A stretch of 64,000 nucleotides of DNA from Prostheceraeus crozeri. Taxonomy: Eukaryota; Platyhelminthes; Polycladida; Euryleptidae. The position numbers were made by a program, and so were the translations under genes. How positions within the stretch are numbered: position 1 is the first letter of the stretch; each line of letters opens with the position of its first letter. The stretch lies in the NCBI GenBank assembly GCA_907163375.1, contig CAJQUW010012686.1, positions 1 through 64,000 of the forward strand, written 5' to 3'. Of the stretch, positions 10,721 to 21,583 are shown piece by piece. The notes under the pieces are model-generated. The model searched no databases. It was given only the letters and a program-made list of their open reading frames with translations, and was not told the origin of the DNA.

Positions 10721-11067
10721 AGTTCAATGAGAGAGGGGAGATAATAGATGAAACAACTGGTGATGTTATTAGAAATAGTCACATAGATGACCTTCTACAA
10801 TATGCTGTCAGAGATGTAAGGCGAAAACTAGGTGCACCACAAGGGTGGACATATTTTCAGAAAATTTTATCTGATCAAAATGTACCTCACAATATTATTG
10901 GAGGACCGACTGTGAATGAATTGGATAAGGGTCACTTACAAGATGGATCAAAGAGTGAAACACCCACGATGGCGGTCAAGCGAGAGCTTGCAGATCCCGA
11001 TGATCTGCAACCAAAAAGAGCTACTAGGCGCTCAATGCGTGTTGCGAAGGAGTATAGTAAATATTAA
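10717..11067 (+). CDS. Polinton accessory protein with conserved-looking GW core (116 residues)
   Basis: This intact frame overlaps the preceding gene by four bases. The N-terminal half has GEIIDETTGDVIRNSHIDDL, then LLQYAVRDVRRKLGAPQGW and FQKILSDQNVPHNIIG. This resembles a small protein that accompanies Polinton integrase genes. The C-terminus is basic (KRATRRSMRVAKEY). The function is unknown. Position between ATPase and integrase supports an element origin. No membrane segment or signal peptide is visible. Confidence 0.55.
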   Translation: MKFNERGEIIDETTGDVIRNSHIDDLLQYAVRDVRRKLGAPQGWTYFQKILSDQNVPHNIIGGPTVNELDKGHLQDGSKSETPTMAVKRELADPDDLQPKRATRRSMRVAKEYSKY

Positions 11068-11234
11068 GCAAATATGAATTAAGCCTTGCCTCTCTCATAT
11101 CATGTCGTTACAAAAATTTTGCTGTTGTTTGAAATCTGCGCTCGAAGGCAAAGGAGAAGAGGGCATAGAGGTTGATATCAATTGTGTTAGCAGTTGCTGT
11201 GCGAGTAATACGCGTGCAAATCAGAACAAAGACG

Positions 11235-12323
11235 ATGAGTACAGCAGTGAAACTCAGAAAGATTTATTACGACTTAAATCATCCCGCAAGTTTCAGTCGT
11301 CCGGAGGTTCTAGCTCGTGCAGCAGGTGTGGGAATAGAGAAAGTCAAGAAGTGGTTGAGGACTCAACCGACTTACACTCTTCACAAAAATGCGAGAAAGC
11401 GGTTTCCAACAAGAAAATATGTTGTTAACAATATAGATAGTCAATGGCAAGCGGACTTGGCTGACATGCAACAGATATCACAGTACAATGATGGCTATAA
11501 ATACATCTTAACCGTAATAGATATTTTATCTCGCTATGCTTGGGCACGTGCGCTGAAATCTAAACGAGGACCAGAAGTTGAAGCGGCTTTTCAGAGCATT
11601 TTCGATGAGGGGCGTGTTCCGCAAAGAATACAGACCGATCAAGGGAAGGAATTCGAAAACTCTCATGTTCGAAGTCTCCTTAAAAGTCATAATGTGGAAT
11701 TGTTTAGTGTCAAAAGTGCTTATAAAGCTGCCATGGTTGAGAGGTTCAATCGCACACTGAAGACAAAAATATGGCGCTATTTCACTGCAAAAAATACACA
11801 TGTTTGGGTAGGTGAGCTGCAGAAATTTGTTAAGAATTACAATGAAAGCTACCATCGAATCATTAAGATGAAACCAGTTGATGTTACCCCAGATAATGCG
11901 ATGGATGTATGGCTTCGATTGTATGATAAGAAAGCGAAAAACATTTCCAATGAAAAGAAAATTAATGTTCGTGATAGAGTTCGGATTTCAAAGGTCAAGT
12001 CTACATTTGAGAAGGGGTATCTACCTAATTGGACTGAATAAGAGTTTTTTGTGGATGAAGTAAATACAAAATTTAGGCCCACCATGTATAAATTAATAGA
12101 TTACCATGGCAATCCAATTGAAGGAAAATTTTACTCTTATGAATTGCAAGTAGTAGACAGAAGTGAAGAGGTGTATATGATTGATAAAATAATTAGGAGG
12201 AAAGGTCATGGCAATCAAAGGAAATATCTAGTTAAATGGAAAGGATATCCTGATTCATTCAATAGCTGGATAACGCACCAGGATCTACAAAATGTGGAGA
12301 TGGGAGACACTCGTAACTTTTAA
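11235..12323 (+). pseudogene. Polinton integrase (retroviral type) with C-terminal chromodomain, interrupted
   Basis: From the ATG at 11235 (MSTAVKLRKIYYDL) the protein has an N-terminal helix-turn-helix-like part (PEVLARAAGVGIEKVKKWL), then an RNase-H-fold integrase core. The triad is D74 in WQADL, D135 in QTDQGKEF and E169 in MVERFNR. The downstream part carries a chromodomain with YLVKWKGYPDSFNSWI. Family role: cutting and joining element ends to make the 6-bp duplication; chromodomains can steer integration to marked chromatin. I preferred 11235 over the in-frame upstream start at 11172 because homologues begin near this motif. It looks broken about once. Confidence 0.93.
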
Positions 12324-12336
12324 GCTAATATAGCAT

Positions 12337-13942
12337 GTGACTTCTTCCATATATGACTTTAACATGTCTACTAACTTCAATATCATTCTTCCAAGCAATA
12401 GCAACCCCAAGATATTCCCAAGTAACAAACCATCTCTATACTCTGTTGAATTCGCTAATCCAATTACTCTGCATGGACCCCATGAAGTTGCTCTAACTGA
12501 AATTACTTATTACAACGATATCAGTTTGCTAAAGAACAACTATTTTGAATTACATAAAGAAGTGCGAGAGAAGGATGATTGCTTTCGCATATTTCAAAAT
12601 AGTCTACATGGTACATGGGCTTTTCATCATCTAACTTTACATCCTTTTTCAACATCTTTACCATCTGTTCAAAACATGATTAAAATTCAAAAGGCATTTG
12701 CAACGTCAACTTTTGATTCTAAGGTTCCCACAATGAGCTTGCAAGATACAGAAAAGGAAATCGGTAGAATGTTTGAACGAATAAATGATCTCTTCAAGCT
12801 GACTTTGAATAAATTCTACAAACCAGTCATAAAGGGGTCAACAAAATTGATGAAGGAAGGGAAGCATGTTCTTCTTGTATTAGGTAAGGATTTGAGTCAT
12901 ACTTTTGGGTATTCCAGAACAACTTTCTCATCAAGGTATTGGTACAATGGACGTGGGTGGAATTCGGAGAGGAAAAGTCACTGATTTTAAATGTAGAATT
13001 GTGCCATTGTATGCATTACAAAGAAGGAGCATCCGAGTAAAAAATAAATTTGAGGTCATTAGAAGTGTTGAAGACTTTGCAAGAAAGTTTCAAGGATCAG
13101 TGCCAGAAACGTTAATGACTTGTAAATATAAGAAAGAGAAAGTAACTTTATTTACTGTTGAAACGGAGGCAGAATTTATTGTTTTTACTAAAAAGACACC
13201 ATTGGAAAAGTCTGAGTCCGCTGTTATTGAATTTGGATCTGAAATGATTGGGATGTTTAAGGGCCTTGAAAGCGCACCTTGGTTGACAGAATTAAATGAT
13301 ACATTCAAGGTTCAATTGTCCTCTTCTAAACTCAAAGCATCAACAAATGCTTCATGGGATATCCACGTATACAGCGAAGACATATCGGGTGATGAATTGT
13401 CTACTTCCAGTGAACTTGTAAAAAGAGTTAATTTGAACATTGAAAGCTTGAAAACGCCATCTGAATTGTGTACAAAGTTAAATGAGTTTGGTGTAGATTA
13501 CCTTGATGCAGATGAATATCACTTTTCGTATGACCCACATAAGAAACGCATGATTCTAAAGGTAGGGAAGAACTCCCTTATCAAGCTGGATAGCGTGTTA
13601 ACGACCACATTGGGATTCTCAAAATCAACTATTTATGAAGGTACATCAATAGGCGATATAACCCCATCACTAGAGCGTGATATAAGTAACTTATACGTCT
13701 ATTGTAACATTATTGAATATACAAGGGTTGGCGACATTGAGGCCCCACTTCTGCGCACATTTCCTCTCTCATCCGTAAGGAAGCAACTAATCAATCGAGA
13801 ATTTTTTAATACAATGTATCTACCAATCAGCCGAAATTTCATCAATGGAATTGACATATCAATTCATGATGATGCAGGAGAAGTAGTACCGTTCTGTGGT
13901 GGTGTTACTGTTTTGACCCTACATATTAGGTCACGAGAATAA
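12337..13942 (+). pseudogene. Large Polinton structural-type protein region, interrupted
   Basis: Starts shortly after the chromodomain. The N-terminal stretch (FNIILPSN..., LYSVEFANPITLHGPHEVALTEITYYNDI) matches a pattern I associate with a large conserved Polinton protein of unknown function, located between integrase and capsid genes. The rest is beta-rich and polar, ending in FCGGVTVLTLHIRSRE. A role in the virion, perhaps a vertex or fibre protein, is inference from gene order. It looks broken about once. Confidence 0.65.
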
Positions 13943-13986
13943 GGCTTTACGCTATTGTGACTTCCATAGTTATTCAATAGTCCATA

Positions 13987-14470
13987 ATGACAGGCATTTA
14001 CAGTAGACCATCATATCAGAGCGGTTATCCGTGTTTGTTGGAGGTAGACGACAAGTTGGAGGAGGCATATTTGGTGCACTAAGACGTATGGTTCTTCCAA
14101 CACTCAAAAAGTATGGCGTACCAATCATGAAGCGTGTTGGAAGCAGGGCTTTAGATTTTGGTGCAAATGTTGCAGCTGATGCGCTTCAAGGTGAGGATAT
14201 CGGTGAATCTATGAAAATGCGCGCGCAGCAATCTGCCATAGACGCATTAGATGATTTAACAAAGACTCGGAAGAGACGGTTCGGAAGAAACGTAGGAAGT
14301 CAAGACAAGTTGGATCAGGCCGAGTTACTAAGCAAAGACGCAGGAAAAGTAAAAAGCCGACTAGAGCAGCACGTTCTAAATCTAGACGTCGAGTGAAAAC
14401 AAGAAAGCGCAAACGAAATTCCACAGCTACTAGAAACAAGTCAAAACGAAGGAAGACAACATATTTGTAG
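13987..14470 (+). pseudogene. Small basic Polinton protein with GGGIFG amphipathic segment, interrupted
   Basis: The recognisable piece opens with GGRRQVGGGIFGALRRMVLP and continues as amphipathic helix (PIMKRVGSRALDFGANVAADAL, MRAQQSAIDAL). It is followed by an extremely lysine- and arginine-rich tail. Position immediately before the capsid gene and this composition fit the minor virion or core-type protein of Polintons, compared by some to adenovirus pVI/pX. Membrane activity or DNA condensation is inference. It looks broken about once. Confidence 0.65.
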
Positions 14471-14481
14471 AGCTAATACGA

Positions 14482-15763
14482 TGCAGAGTATCAATTCGGC
14501 TTTGTGTTTCTTCGATTCTCCCCCTCATCAGACAGACATCATCTCCTCAACAATTGTAGACATAGTCCGCACAACAAATATCGATGGTAACCAGCAGCCT
14601 ATTCAGTTTGATATACCTGCCAATCTCAAGATTATATTGACTGTCAATCATTGATTTAGAGTTGTGTATACAAATTAAGAAGACTGATGGTACCAAATAT
14701 CGATTCATCCAAGGATAAAGTGGGATTAGCAAATCTTCCTATTGCCAGTCTGTTCTCAGATGTGTATCTAATATTGAATGACAAACAGATTGAAGGAGGG
14801 GATCGAGCATATCCATATGGAGCATATATACATACAATGACTCAATTTCCAAAGCAAGCTAAACAGTCACACTTGCAAGTTTCTGGGTGGTATGATGATC
14901 AGCAAGGGAAATTTGATGATGTCTCAAATGCAGGGTTGAAAAGACGAATGGATTTAACAGCGGATTCAAAGGAATTATACTTGAAAGGACCCGTCTATCT
15001 TGATTTCCTTCGTCAATCTAGATATCTGCTATCACAGTTTAAAATGCAAATAAAATTTATTCGTGCAAATCCTGAGTTCGCGTTAATGACTTTTGGAGCT
15101 ACAAACTATCAAGTCAACATAAGTAATGCCGTGCTCAATGTAAGGCGAGTAACAATGAACCCGTCAGTCATCAACGAGCATGCGACAGGATTGAGGAAAA
15201 ACAATGCAATATATCCAGTTAATCACAGTGTGTTGACAAACTTCACAATTGGTGCGGGATCATCCTCACATGCCTACCCAAATCTTCTTCCCACTGCAAT
15301 GCCAAAGGCGGTGTATATCACATTTGTGGAAAATGAGGCATTCATTGGTGCTTTTGAAAAGAATCCATTCAATTTCCAACACTTTAATGTTAGCAAACTA
15401 GCACTCTATCAGGATGGGAAATTTGTATCTTGCAAAGCATATGAGCCTAATTTCAAAGATGGCAAATTCGCACGTGAATATGGTTCTATTTTCACCGCCC
15501 TCAACATGTTTAATACAGACGATTAAAATGGAATTACAATGGATATGTACAAGAATGGCTACTTCTTCATTATGTACAACCTCACAGCAGATGCAGATCT
15601 AGGTGGTGAAAGCGTAGGAGTTACAAAGCCTGGAAATCTACGACTGGAGGTATCATTTGAGTCACCTTTGAAGAAAACAATTACTTGTCTCATTTATGCT
15701 ATCTATGATAGCAAAGTTGAGATAACAAGAATGAGAGACGTGACTGTCAGCTATCAGAGATGA
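14482..15763 (+). pseudogene. Polinton capsid protein region (double-jelly-roll type), interrupted
   Basis: From MQSINSALCFFDSPP at 14482 to the stop at 15763. Features seen in Polinton capsid proteins are present: DLTADSKELYLKGP, NVRRVTMNPSVINEH, a PKAVYITFVENEAFIGAFEKN segment with NPFNFQHFNV, and the C-terminal GNLRLEVSFESPLKKTITC motif. The protein would form the icosahedral shell and is the substrate of the neighbouring protease and ATPase system. Its span fits a shortened or divergent member of the family. It looks broken about twice; treat it as a fossil. Confidence 0.85.
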
Positions 15764-16224
15764 GTAACTTAAGCAACATAGAAATCTTGAGGAAAATGAG
15801 GAAAGCTCATCCCTACTCCAAGACAATATTTCTCAATGTCTTTTCTAGAGATAATTTACCTGATTCAATTCCTTTCTATCCTTGTTCACTTATCATCAAT
15901 ACGGATACCAACAATCTTCCCGGAAAACATTGGATTGCTGTATACATCAATCGTTATAAATTTGCCGAATATTTTGACTCTCTTAATCAACCTCGTTTAC
16001 ATGATATCGCATTATGGATGAACAGGTTTTCCTGGACTGTTAGGAAAGTGACATCGTTCCCACTTCAAAGTAATACATCTCTAATGTGCGGTGGCTATGT
16101 ACTCTATTTTGTCAACGAGAGACCATTGAAAAATAACTGTAAAAGTGCTTTAGAACTATTTTCAAAAAACTGTGATAAAAATGATGTAATTCTTACTAAA
16201 TATGTTGAAACAGTTTTGAAATAA
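15760..16224 (+). CDS. Adenovirus-type cysteine protease (Polinton PRO)
   Basis: This intact 154-residue frame is of normal length for the family and overlaps the end of the capsid region by four bases. The catalytic triad is visible: H57 in LPGKHWIAVYI, D73 in YFDSL and C110 in LMCGGYVLYF. Q103 lies in the position of the oxyanion-hole glutamine. Adenain-like (C5/Ulp1 clan CE) proteases cleave virion precursor proteins during maturation. The placement directly after the capsid gene supports the call. The frame looks whole. Confidence 0.92.
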   Translation: MSNLSNIEILRKMRKAHPYSKTIFLNVFSRDNLPDSIPFYPCSLIINTDTNNLPGKHWIAVYINRYKFAEYFDSLNQPRLHDIALWMNRFSWTVRKVTSFPLQSNTSLMCGGYVLYFVNERPLKNNCKSALELFSKNCDKNDVILTKYVETVLK

Positions 16225-16287
16225 AGTTTTATGTTGTATCATTAACTTGCTCTCTTTTTTCCAAAACAAGGGTTTATAAGGAAAACA

Positions 16288-16375
16288 AAAACATGCTCAT
16301 ATTTCATTATCTATTCACATATATACAAAAAACATGTTCACATTTCATTATCTATCCACATATATACAAAATCTA
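16288..16375 (+). repeat. Two-copy 47-bp direct repeat at a convergent gene junction
   Basis: Two copies of a unit with atttcattatctat then cacatatatacaaaa sit side by side. They lie in the gap between the plus-strand protease (ends 16224) and the minus-strand gene ending at 16452, where transcripts converge. No obvious terminator is seen beyond AT-richness and an AATAAAG-like ataaag at about 16221. Confidence 0.6.
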
Positions 16376-16451
16376 CAATTTGGTTTTCATGAAACATTTT
16401 TTCAAATCACATATGATGGGAGGCACATCACTTATGTCTTTAATGCCGTTA

Positions 16452-17205
16452 TCACAATCTTTCCATTATGGAACACATGACATGATATGGATGCCAGTTA
16501 GTCAATTGAGCTGCTGGAAATAACTCCACTTCATAAGTTAGATTATGTGATGATGTAACTTTACGGAAATCATAGTGATAGTGTAATTCACATAACACGG
16601 TCATTGTCTTCACTTTCCAATCAGATAATGAATCACCAAGTAAATGTTCCAAAGTTAAGTGTAGATATGAGAGATCACCCTCCATGACCCTTCCAATACA
16701 TTGGATTGTTCCATTTGGAAAGAATAGGATAGTGAGAGATCTATCCTTCCTCTGAATCCTCCATGTTAACATTGAGGGTCTTCCAAGATGTAAGCTCGTT
16801 GTCGGCTTCAATTTGCGTTTTATCAGTAACCATTGTTTTCGGTTGGGTATATTCCTCTCGATCTCTTGTAGATTGAGTTTTGACTTTGCTTTTGTAGTTA
16901 ACATCCGATTTACAACTTCCAACCGTTTGATGTCCTCCATCTTTAATGAATGACGTTATCTGTGGTAGTATCTCCCTTGTAAAGGTTTCCCATGTGACGT
17001 CACTGAAACGAAAAAATCGATATTCAACATCTTCACGTTTTGGTGAACAGACGTATAGTTTGACTGATGAATCACACTTTATCCATACCTTGTCATCGAG
17101 AGGAATCTTGATCCGAGTCTTACGGTTGTCAATGAGATCCGCAAAGTCTTTCAGTGAAGGCAATGAGTCAATACTAATGCAAACGCCACGATGTTTTTCG
17201 ATCAC
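16452..17205 (-). pseudogene. Possible TBP-like (TATA-binding fold) Polinton protein, interrupted
   Basis: Minus-strand coding-like sequence starts at the ATG at 17205 (MIEKHRGVCISIDSLPSLKD). The C-terminal part has LTILFFPNGTIQCIGRVMEG followed by a helix, and later NLTYEVELFPAAQLTN. These resemble the repeated TBP signatures 'F.sGKivctGa' and 'YEPElFPgl'. If real, it would bind promoters or DNA ends; the element's TATATAAGG promoters make that plausible. This is motif-level inference only. It looks broken about once. Confidence 0.45.
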
Positions 17206-17364
17206 TATTTGCTATTGAATGACGAAATGCTATTCTTTTACAATTTGTTATGTGAACGTTTTGAACGTCACTAAGTTTCCATGTTCTAATGTAATGAGGC
17301 ATGTTCCGAAAGCTATGTTTCAAATTTAAGTTTAATGTTTGCCTAAAGTTTGTTATTTTATCAG

Positions 17365-17534
17365 CTCAACATATCGGAATGATGTTGAGTACAAATTCTT
17401 CGCATATTCATTCACATTAGGACTACCTATTTATTAGTAATCATTTCTACATATCGGAAAGATGTAGAAATTTCAATTTTAGTAAGACTACTTATGTATT
17501 AGTAAGTGTTGCTACATGTCGGAAGATGCAGCAA
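17365..17534. promoter_or_regulatory. Three hairpins with constant loop and covarying stems
   Basis: Hairpin 1: arms 17365-17372 and 17382-17389 (CTCAACAT/ATGTTGAG) around loop ATCGGAATG. Hairpin 2: arms 17443-17452 and 17462-17471 (ATTTCTACAT/ATGTAGAAAT) around ATCGGAAAG. Hairpin 3: arms 17509-17517 and 17526-17534 (TTGCTACAT/ATGCAGCAA, one mismatch) around GTCGGAAG. The inner ACAT/ATGT pairs and the loop are constant, while outer pairs change together. They lie between the polymerase (stop at 17764) and the TBP-like gene (start 17205), both on minus. A structured RNA or protein-binding DNA cruciform are both possible. Confidence 0.75.
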
Positions 17535-17763
17535 TCGCAAGATCTATTACAAGTGGAATATTATATTGTTTGTTTTTCTTAATTTAGACTTATTCTACAT
17601 CACCTGTGACAGGAAGGCATCTCCTTCTCTTCGACGGTGGGGGAAGACCTAGGCTATAGTGTCCATATGGTAATGATAAATTTTTATCCAGCCAACAGCG
17701 CTTATCCTCCCAAAGTGAAAGACCTCGCTTCCTAAATGATTTTGTGCTAACTATGTGATTTTT
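17535..17763. other. Short gap after DNA polymerase gene, no gene seen
   Basis: This holds the downstream side of the minus-strand polymerase gene. It is AT-rich, with a ctcttcgacggtgggg patch near 17625-17645. No conserved frame is seen. Confidence 0.5.
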
Positions 17764-20700
17764 TCAATTTATAATTGTCATATCTTCAGTTGTATCATTC
17801 TCACTATAATAGACACTCCTATAGTCATCATGTTTCAATTTTTTAACTGCTGCTCTCTGAATTCCTTTTGCACGTTTGATGCTATGATTCGTAGAGTCTA
17901 GATATTTCATGGAATACATTTTCGGTTTTAGTAGGATCATTTCCTCAAGCAACTTTCCAGCACACTCATCCTTAAAACAACCTAATCTAGCTTTGTTTGT
18001 AGTTGAGTATAGTCGGTGATGACTGTCATAGTTTGAAGAGTCAAACTTTTCACCGAAGTATAGAAGTATATCTTCCAGACGGACAGATGGTGATGTGTAT
18101 AAACATAGGAAGAAACTGTCGGTATCACCTCCACAAAGCCGCGTTCTATTTATCAGTGGACATCCTTTTAGATCATTGTAATATAATTGATACATTTCCA
18201 ACTTACTATAGTCAAGTACTGCTTGACCAACATATATTAATTTATTTAAAACTATTGAAGGTTTGTACATTTCCATACCAACCAGATCTTCATCAAATAT
18301 TTTGTGTTGAACATAGAGAGGATGATTTGACAATTTCAGTAGTTGTTTAAATTTTTTCCTTCTCCTTACATTTTCCATTGTTTTACCATATAAAGAATTA
18401 TTTTTCAATTTGTAGAATGACTTTTCGAAGTCAGTGTTTGATTGAGCCCTCTTTTGAGAGTTCATATCAATGTATGTTTTTAACCAAGGCTTTTGTGTGA
18501 ATTTTATGCCACTATGAATCTTCTTGATTCTCATGCCCATGCTCAAGTAAAATTTTAAAATTGAATAGTGGACTACATAATTTTCCCTATCAAATCGATG
18601 GAGCAGAAGTTTCTTGATAGAAGAAAAATCTGTATTTGGTCTTACTTTTTCATATAGATTTTTCATATAGTGTGAAAACATTCTCTTTTGAATCATCTGC
18701 ATTTCTGGAGCTAATGGGAAATCGGCAGTGTCATCATGAATGGCTGCAGGATACTCTAAATCTAAATCAAAAATGTAGCCGATTTCACCATCATCATCTA
18801 TATTTTGAACATTTTCTTCATTTAAAAAATTATCTAATTCACTTTCATTCAACCATTTGAAATTTGAGTGGGGTAGATTTCTACTGAGTGAAGAACCATA
18901 AAGGTTATTAACATCTAAGTAGGTCAAATGTCGACTTTCATGTGTATTATTTCCTAATTCTTCAATGCGTGCACGCGCTCGGTGAATGTTGGTGAAAGTC
19001 ATACCCCCTCTAATTCCTCGTTCAAATAGATTGTACATATTTTCATCTTGTATGTAGTGTGGGGGATCATTGGAAGAGAAATTTAGTGCTGAGGTAAAGC
19101 TAAGATGTGGGAGACTGACAAAATGTACAGGGTCGACTTCATCCTCACGTTGACTCAATGCTCTAAACACTTCAAATATGTCTGCCAACAATAAAACATC
19201 TAACTTCAGATATGCCAGCATGTAATCACCAAATGTGCTACAATTAAATTCAATCCTCGCCTTGTTAGCGTGTTCATATTCACTATCGGAACAGTGCTCA
19301 CGAGTAAGATCATTATAGAATTCAAATTGTGGTGGTAGACAGTCTTCCGTCAACGTGTTTAAGTTTTTGAAGTATGAATATGGAAACACTCCTTCTGATA
19401 TAAAACATTATCACTTAATTGTGGAAATTCTACCCTTAATGTCTCTACATGCTCATACGTTTGCAAGCCCTTGGCTAATTCACTCAAGGATGCACTTAGA
19501 AATTGATATGAGTCTAAGAATTTTAGTTTAAAGTATACTGTCTTCCCTTTGTATTCATTTACAGGGACACTGACGGATAAAGTTATATATTTTTCAGCAG
19601 TTGCTGCTACAACATCTAATTTCCAAGACTTCATTCTTCCAATCGCTTTATAGGAAACGATGTGGCTATCATAATTTTTAAAATTGTGGAAAAATATGGG
19701 GAGCTCCCGTCTGTTAAGTCTTAACCGGAGATTGCATTTCCTACATAATGTTTGCCTATATCGTCCGGTGATATGATCATGATCACGAACTTTTATGACT
19801 TCATCGCTGAATTTTGATTTACATTTGTTGCAACATTCTGCATTCTCGTGGCGTGCTTTTTCATCCACTGACAGTGACATTGGCTGCCTAGTTGTTGCAC
19901 ATTGGTTGTCATATAAGTCTTGGGCTACAGTTTCTAAGTGGTGCAAGAAACTAATAATGCAATTTTCTCCTCAAAGAGGTAATACTTGTTTTCAAATTTT
20001 GATTGAAGGGCATTATGCCAGACATGATAAGCTCCAATAGCGCAGGTTTATGTATTTTATTATCAATGTAGCACTCTATATCTGCATAAATTACTAAAGG
20101 AGGACTTAGTTGATATTCCATGCTACTTGTTAGTACTTTTAGATCTGTCGGCATTTTTTCTATTTGTGCTTTTCCTCGAATGCAAAACTGGAAATGTCGT
20201 TCTAGTGTTGTCTTATATGTGAATGACTGAGTGCATCTTTCGCAGAAGTATTTATGTCTTTTTAAAGTTCTCCTATACAATCTTGACAGCTTTGGAATTC
20301 CACAATAGTGTGCTGCTCCATTGTTTAGAATTAGCAAAATATTAACCGTTTGCCTACCAGTAAAGTTACTATTGTAACGAACACCTTTGAGTCCATTTTC
20401 ATAAAAGTGAATGTTAATTTTAATATCATTATTTTTCTCAAATTTTGGAATATCTTTGATTGATACTGGTGTGGAAATGCCTTCCATATTTAGCTCAGAT
20501 GTCCACTTACTATATGATTTTACTTCATTCCTTGAATAAGGTACTTCATTATAATGCAATATTGATAAAACTGCATATAGGAAGCAATCATTTGCATTTG
20601 AATTAACATTAATGACAGCTTTAGAGTTTTTTAACTTCTTTGGTAGAGGAAATGATTGTCCACCTGACAGTATTGGACTTGTTATTACATTGAACTCTAT

Positions 20701-21425
20701 ATTTTGTACATCATCTATAATCCAATTGCTACCCTTTTTTGTGAAGGCTTCAATATGATTTATTAGACTACTTAGATGATCCTGAAACCAAGCATCATAG
20801 TCATAAATATAGTTTGAGGATGATGAGGTAAAGTGTGCGAGAAAAGTTTCTTCTTCTTGAGGATTAGAACGGACATAACGAATTTGTGCAATCAGACGAC
20901 CGCGCAATTGATAGCTCCTTAGTAAGTCAGACACTAAATTCCCTAACATGGAACGCATGCTTTCTAAGAATGATGTTATGTCCACAGTAGGTGTTGTTGG
21001 CGTGATATCATACACACGTGCATGGCCATTGAGTGCGCTTTCACTGAGACTAACAGTTCCATAGTTATTATGCATATTCATCTCACTATTTGTGTTATGT
21101 ACATTCATATGCTGTCGAAATCTACTTATAGAGTTATACGTTTTGCCACACCGAGAGCAGTATTGCATAAAGTTTTGTATGTTAGTTGAAGCGCTGGTTG
21201 TTGGCTTAGAAGTAGATCTATTTTGATTATTTGAATTTGACTCTGTTATGCTATCATTCGGTTTATTATTGCATACAAGTTTATGCTCTTAAGATTATCC
21301 ATCCTATTCGTCTTATATGGACACTTGCTACATTGATATGTTTTTCCTAACTTACAAAATTTTTCATGTCGTTGCAAATTGCCTATGAGAGTGAACACTT
21401 TTCCACACTTGGTACAGACAACCAT
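17764..21425 (-). pseudogene. Polinton protein-primed family B DNA polymerase, interrupted
   Basis: Minus strand. From the N-terminus: several C2H2-type zinc fingers (CTKCGKVF...H, CSRCGKTY...H, CERCTQSF...H), a domain with NANDCFLYAVL and AHYCGI resembling an OTU-like Cys/His fold, and the exonuclease start VIYADIECYID. Next come a treble-clef region (CNKCKSKF, DHDHITGRYR, CRKCN) and FHNFKNYDSHI. The palm follows with motif A YLDVNNLYGSSL, motif B KLKNNSLYGKTMEN and motif C GGDTDSFFL. Such enzymes replicate linear DNA from a terminal protein. It looks broken two or three times. A TATA box lies upstream at 21456-21464. Confidence 0.93.
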
Positions 21426-21455
21426 GATTATTGATGAGGATTGAAATTAGCAAGC

Positions 21456-21504
21456 CCTTATATACATCTACCATCTAATGACGTCAGCGTCATCACCAGC
21501 CAAT
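21456..21504 (-). promoter_or_regulatory. Promoter of the polymerase gene: TATA, CRE, CCAAT
   Basis: On the minus strand TATATAAGG (21456-21464) lies about 30 bp ahead of the first ATG at 21425. The full CRE palindrome TGACGTCA is at 21479-21486 and a CCAAT pentamer is at 21500-21504. The same kind of arrangement recurs at other Polinton promoters. Confidence 0.75.
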
Positions 21505-21583
21505 ACCGTATGCTCCGATCTGTTGTAAAGAGAAAACACATAAAATTTTCAGTAATTAATTTTCAAAGAAAAAAAGTCAAAGT

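Noticed and set aside
11102-11428. Cysteine-rich frame overlapping the integrase start
   Set aside because: Most of it runs in another frame across clear integrase sequence; only its first 130 bases could be independent, with nothing recognisable.
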